7,343 bases of DNA from Candidatus Peregrinibacteria bacterium RIFOXYB2_FULL_32_7. Its GTDB lineage: Bacteria > Patescibacteriota > Gracilibacteria > UBA1369 > GWF2-33-10. Shown in pieces: positions 1-6,100 of the stretch. The translations under genes were made by a program, and so were the position numbers. Numbering within the stretch: the first letter of the stretch is position 1; the number at the start of each line of letters is the position of its first letter. The notes beneath the pieces are model-generated. The model saw only the letters and a list, made by a program, of their open reading frames with translations, ran no database searches and was not told the DNA's origin. Location: assembly GCA_001787465.1 (NCBI GenBank), contig MFXJ01000055.1, positions 1,692 to 9,034 of the forward strand, written 5' to 3'.

Positions 1-1
1 G

Positions 2-175
2 ACAATCTCCATCAGCAAGTCTGGAAATGATTATTACGTGGCTGTACATACCGCCTTAGACAAATTAAATACTTTGAATGGTAAAAAATCAATTGTTGTG
101 CCAATAAAAAATAAAAATCTTTGGCAAGCACTTAAGCAAAAAAGAGAAACCAGAAGAATCGCTGAAATTCATGAG
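2..175 (+). repeat. Module 0: C-terminal part of an alpha/beta repeat module, cut by the window edge
   Basis: Residues 1-58. The segment opens in a beta hairpin ('ISISKSGNDYYVAV'), in the same spacing as the hairpin core of modules 5, 6, 8 and 12. A short strand ('KSIVVPI') and a basic helix containing 'LWQALKQKRE' follow. This matches the second half of a module whose first half lies left of the window, so the repeat array probably begins upstream. The assignment rests on pattern, not on high identity. Confidence 0.4.
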
Positions 176-3100
176 GAAAAAGAAAGAACTGTTGAAGTAA
201 CATTAAATACTGAAGATGATTACAAGAAATTAATTACAGAAATTAAATCAAAAGATAAAAGATTAAAACATACTTGGAATTTAAAAACTGAATATGGGAA
301 TTTCAGATTAGTAAGTTCTTATACTCTAGGCAAAGGAAGAGCACCCGAACGAGCAATTCTTTCTTTACATAAAGAAGGTGAGGCTCATTTCGTTGCAGTA
401 GTTGACTATCCAGATTTAGATGAAAATTTCTTACAAGCACAACTTCAAAAATGTATTAGCGATATAGAGAAATGTAAAGATGAAACGTTTACCCCATTAG
501 CAGATAACGAAGCAATAACGAAACGAAATTTAACCGATTCTGACGCATCTAATCCTCAAGATCAAGTCGCTTCTCAACCTGAAAGTAATGGGAATTTATT
601 AAAAGCTCCACAAAACAATCAAAATGTACAAGAAAATTTAGCAAGACCTGTTCCAACTGAATCTCAACCCACAAGCCCTTCTGAAAATCAACAAAAAGCT
701 TTAACTTTCTTTAATAATATTTTAAATGAAACAAATCTTGAAAATGGCAGAAATAACATTAGAAAACTTTCTTTAACTATTAACGGAAAAACTCTTAATG
801 TCTCTGTAAATTCTCAAGGCAAATGGTCGGCTTCTATTGGTACATTTGTCGTTGCTAACGATGTTCCAAAAGATGATTTATTACAAGCTATCGTTTCAGA
901 AGCTCCTCTTTTTGGTAATTTATATACCTCAATTGAACCTAAGCTAGATAAAAAACCAAAAGAAAGAACAAATGCTCCTAAAACACAACCTGCTAAAAAG
1001 GAAGAAACTTTATTAGAAGCTTTACAGCGAAATGAAAGTGTACAAAAAACTTTGGGAAAAGAAGTCCCTCCTGTTCCAAAAGCACCTAAAGCTAAAAAAG
1101 AAGAAAAAGAAACTGTTCTTGAAAAATCCTCAAAAGATCCTAAACAATTCATGAAAAATATTAATTTAACTGATTTCCCTAAAAATACCAAAAAAGATCT
1201 TAATTTCACTTTAAATAATACTAAATATACTCTTCGCGTTGAAAGAGGCGCTGGGGATGCTTTTGATATCAAATTATTTACTAAAGGCGAGCAAAAACCT
1301 AAAATTATCTGCTCTTGGGAAAAAGATTTTAATATCGTTCAACAAAAATTAAAAAATCATTCAATCGTAGGTAAATTATTTAATGCTACAGTTACAGAAT
1401 CTAAAACTGAACCTGCACCTAAAATTGAATCTCAACCTCAACCTGCTCCTCAATCTACTTCCCCTACTCAAACTCCAGAACCAGCTAAATCAGAACCTAC
1501 TAAAAAATCTCCTGAAGCTTCAGATACTGAAACTCAATTAACAGAAGCTCTCGAACAACTTGACAATGATCTTAACTTCATCAGACAAGTTGCCGGCTTA
1601 AAAAACAAACAAGCGATTGGTCCTCACAAATTTATTAATAAAAATGGCCAGCCTAACTGGATTATTCTTCGTCAATGGGAAACTGGTAAGTATACTTTTA
1701 GAATTTATGACAAAGAACCTCAATATAATGGTAAAGGCGCTCTACCACACAATCAAAGAAGTGTTATTCAATCACAAACTCCAGTTGTTGAATTCAGAAT
1801 CAATCAAAATTTACACTATATTAGCCAATTCAAACTTAATAAAAAAGAATATTGCCAACCATTAGCTAAAAAATTAATTGCTGATGAGAAAATTTCTTTC
1901 ATTATTCTTTTAGAAAAATCTGCTACAGAAAAATATAAAATTTCTTTTGACCACGAAACCAAAACTTTTGAACTTTTTGATACAAATGATGCGTCTATCG
2001 CCAAAACCACTAACAAAACTCAAGTTCAAAAATTATTGGAAGATCATATTTTCTCTCAACCTTTAACTCAAGAAGAAATTAAAACTAGACAAGAAACTGA
2101 ACAAAAAAAACGAAGTGAAACAGAAGAAAAACAACGTCAAAAAGAAACTGAAAAAGCACTTGAAAAACAAGGAAAAGACGCTATCGCCTTTTTCGATGCC
2201 ATTGCTACTGAAACTTTTGATAAAACAACTGGCTGGAGAAATGTTAAACCTGATTTAAAAACTATTGATGGACATACTCTCAAAGTTTCTTTAAGCCCTG
2301 AGAATAAATGGTTCGCTACAATTGATGGCAAACAAATAGCTAAAGGCGTAAGTAAAGACTTCTTATTCACATCTATTGAAGGAACTAGCATTTTTGGTGA
2401 AATTTACAAAACTGCTAAACCAAAATTAGAAGAACTTAAACAAGAACGAGAAAACGCTTTGGAAGCTAAAGAACAAGAAGAAGCGCGATCAAAAGCTGAC
2501 CATGAAAAATTAGAAACTGAACAACAAGTCGCTACATATAATTTTAACGAAAAACCTATTGAAGCTGCATTAGAATTACATGAAAATTTCCCAACTTTAG
2601 CAGGCAAACTTACTTCTCCTAACCATAAAATCACTATTAATTATTCAGCAAATGGAAAACCACAAACCGCATTTATAAGAAAGGAAGCAAATGGAAAATT
2701 CATTATTGAAATTCCAAAACAGCAACCAAAAATAACTGACCAACCAGTTGAAGAAATTTTATCAACTCCAGGCGTGCTTAAACTTGATGTTGAAAATCCT
2801 GAAGATTGGGGAGCAAAAGTGGAAAGTCAATTAGCCAAATTACATAACATTGCTAAATATCAAATTACTCTCGCAGTTAAAGAGAATGACAAAATTACTT
2901 GGTTTAAGATTCAAAAAGAAGAAAATGAAATCAAACTTTTCAAAGAAAATAGGCAAATTGCCAAAGTTACAAGAGAAATCGAAGCCAAAAACGTTTTCTT
3001 ACATCAACTTTATCCAAAGCATCCAGAAACCATTGAATTTAATGAAACTTTATCACTCCATAATCTTGATAAATTTTTCATTGAATTTAATAAAATTAAA

Positions 3101-6100
3101 GATGGCCACCCTCTACGATCTCAAATCTTGACTTTCAAAATGTTTGATAAAAATGGACAAGCAACTGATGTAACTCTCACAAGATACAAAAAAGGAATTC
3201 CAGCAAATCAAGCTTTCAAATCGTCTTTTATGGACAAAGCAACCGGAGCTCCTCTTCAAGAACTTTTCAATTCTCCAGAAAAAGCTAGATTGCAAACCTC
3301 AATAAATTCAGAATCAGATATCACGTTTTTCATTCAAAAACTTGATGAATTTAACGAATTCCCAAATCTTCAATACCAAATTTTCTTATCATCTCCTCAA
3401 GGTAATTTTTGGTTAAAAAAAGCTAGAAAAACAGAACCAAAATTTTTCTTGAAAAAAACTGGAGAAAATAAAGGGCTAGATATTAGAACAACAGCTTTAC
3501 AGACAAGACTTAAAGAAAATGTCTTACAAGAAACTACTGAACAAATAACTACAATAAATATTTCTGCAGGCTTAGAAAATGCTGAAACAAATATTAATCC
3601 ATTAAATGATGCTTTAAACCCAAATCAACAATTAAATAGAATTGTAAGAATCAGTGATGAAACGCAAAATATAGAATTTAGAATGGCCAAAGATACAGAA
3701 GGAAATTTAATTCAAACTGAATTTATTATTGCTTTCAACAATGATGAGAAAAACATCACTTCTCAAAAAGAAGCTCTTGCAACCATATTTAACCATGAAT
3801 TTAAACTTCTAAGACATGGTTTTGATAAATGCGATAAAAGAGCTGATAAAACTTTCAAAATAAATAATTTCATAGACTCTCTTGCAAAACTTGAAAAAAA
3901 TGATCTTGTTAAAATTGCTGATTCATTCACCATCTATTTGCAAGGTACAGCTGGAGAAAATTATAAAATTACAAAACAAGGTCAAAAATATGAACTTTTC
4001 CAAAATAATCAATCAAAAGGAATAGCAAATAATCTTAAAACTTTAAGTGAGTTATTAACCAAAGAATTTTATCCAGATACCCCAAGCGAAAAAGCAACTA
4101 AAATAAAAATTCCTGAAAACATAGATCTTACTTCAAATCCTTTTGCTGGTAATTTAACAAGTAAATTTAAAGACCTTCAAAAACTTGCCGCCAATGGTCA
4201 AGCAGCAGAACAAATATTTACAGCAGATAATTTACAAAATCTTGAAACTCTTAAACTCGCTTCTCAGGCAGTCGATACGCTTTATAACAAAATCAAAGAT
4301 ATTCCAATAAATGATCCTACAAAAAATGCGCAATTACAAAAAATTCAAACTTTTGAGCAATTTTTAGCTGAAAATCAAACTCTAATAAACGCCATTAAAT
4401 CTGCAAAACTTGATGATCCAACGGCTAAACTTGAAGAAATGTGGAATACTCGAGAATTTGAATCTCTGCTTACCGACGAATTTGTTCAAGAAACACTAGT
4501 TGAAAGAGACACAGCTTATGATTTTCAAGAAAACTTAAAAAGAAGAATATCAAACAAACAATTTGAATCTAATTTTATCCCTGATTTTTCAGAAAATTCT
4601 AAAACTTTCTTAAACTCACAAACAGCTTATGAAATCATTGCCAGAAGATATCGAGATAAAATCAAAACACGTAATGGAATCAAAATTCATCCGCAAGTTA
4701 GATTGTTTGATGAGAATGGATTTATAAAACCGTTCGAAAATACTGAAAACTTATTTAAAAATAAAGATTTAGAATCAGCAACTATTAACAAATTAAAACG
4801 ATATTTCACAATTTTAAGAACTGAAGAGAAATTAACTTGGAGAAGATTTTGTATGACTCCAATTGTTGATGCATTAACTGCTTCAACCACAAGCACATCA
4901 GAACCAGCCAAGGTCATTGATCAACAATTAGACATGGACGCAGAAGGCAATCAAAAACTGCGAGAAGCATATACTAAAGAAGCTCTAACTTATCTAAAAA
5001 CTTTAGAACCAAAAAATCATGAAGAATTAGATCGTCTTCTCCAAAGTTCAATTGATATCGCCAGTCTTGATAAAAATGAAAATCTTGATAAAATTTTAGA
5101 AAATTTTTACAACGAAACTTTAAGACCGATAATTATAAAATCTTTTGAAAATGGATTATTTCCATTAACCGCACTTGAAGACAAAATTTCAGAACCGGAA
5201 ATTAACAGATTATATGGAGAATATTGCGATGCTTACGCAATGAAATTCGTAGAAAAAGGAGCGATAACCGAAGAATTATTAACTGAAAAATTAGTAACTG
5301 CGAATAATATTGAAAATGCAGAATTAAAAGAAATTGCGACATTAAGAATAACAGAAATTTTCGAACGTCAATTAATCAAAATAAGCGGAGTAATCGATGC
5401 GGTTGGAAAGTTATCAGAAATATCAGATTTAACAGAGAAAATCAGAATTTTATTAACAAATGTCAGAGATGAAACAGGAAGAGAAGTATCAGTTGTGCTT
5501 CTTCTAGAATCAACAGACGGCAAACCAACAATTCGAAAACTTTATCAAGATAATAAAAAAGCTTTATCATCATCCCCTATTCCATTTGATAATACAAAAT
5601 CAGCAGAAATTTTAGAAAGTTTAGAAATTTTTGGAAAAGACAAGCTTCTTGCAAAACAAATATTAGCACGAGAAAGTATTGAAGAAACTATTACTGAAAA
5701 ACTAATAGAAACAGTTGTCAAAAATAGCAGATTCGTTTTAACAAAAAAACTTTGGGAGCAATATAATCAAAACCCAAATGATAAAAGCGCGAAAGATGGA
5801 GATAAATTATCTAATGCAAAAGCCGCTTATCTACTTGAAACAATCGCAAATAGCTACTTTTTTGATGAAAATGGAGACGTAAGAGATAATTTAAATCCAT
5901 TTGCAATTGAAAGTCTTGAAGAAACTTTATTAAAAGGATTCCAAGGTGAATTTACAGGTATAACTGATTTAGAAACTTCTTATTATCAGTGCTTTGCCAT
6001 GATAGGAAAAGAAGCTAACGATGCAATAAATGAGAAACTAGCCATTGCCAAAGCCTATTATCTCTTTACTCAACCTGAAAATGAAGAATGGAAAGAAAAC

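Noticed and set aside
452..472. CXXXXXC pair (C151, C157) as a zinc or redox site
   Set aside because: There is no second Cys/His pair nearby, and the two residues lie in an ordinary amphipathic helix.
814..1272. Antisense open frame of about 152 codons on the minus strand
   Set aside because: It lies fully inside the giant + strand frame. Its Ser/Phe/Leu-rich product is what the reverse complement of K/E/P-rich codons gives, and no ribosome binding site or domain supports it.
1512..1523. Perfect 12-base palindrome CTGAAGCTTCAG
   Set aside because: With six independent base pairs, a few such palindromes are expected by chance in a window of this size. It has no loop and no context.
1617..1865. 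82-codon + strand frame overlapping module 4
   Set aside because: It is out of phase with the continuous frame that carries the module pattern, and has no convincing ribosome binding site or recognisable product.
2137..2634. Two antisense frames of 84 and 76 codons
   Set aside because: They are shadows of module 6 and linker 5 codons, with low-complexity Ser/Phe/Leu composition and no independent evidence.
2850..3131. 93-codon + strand frame rich in Lys, Leu and Ile
   Set aside because: It is a shifted reading of modules 8 and 9 and lacks a ribosome binding site. The A-rich DNA yields Lys-rich products in any frame.
4687..4917. Antisense frame of 76 codons
   Set aside because: It is contained within the giant gene, with no motif or initiation signal.
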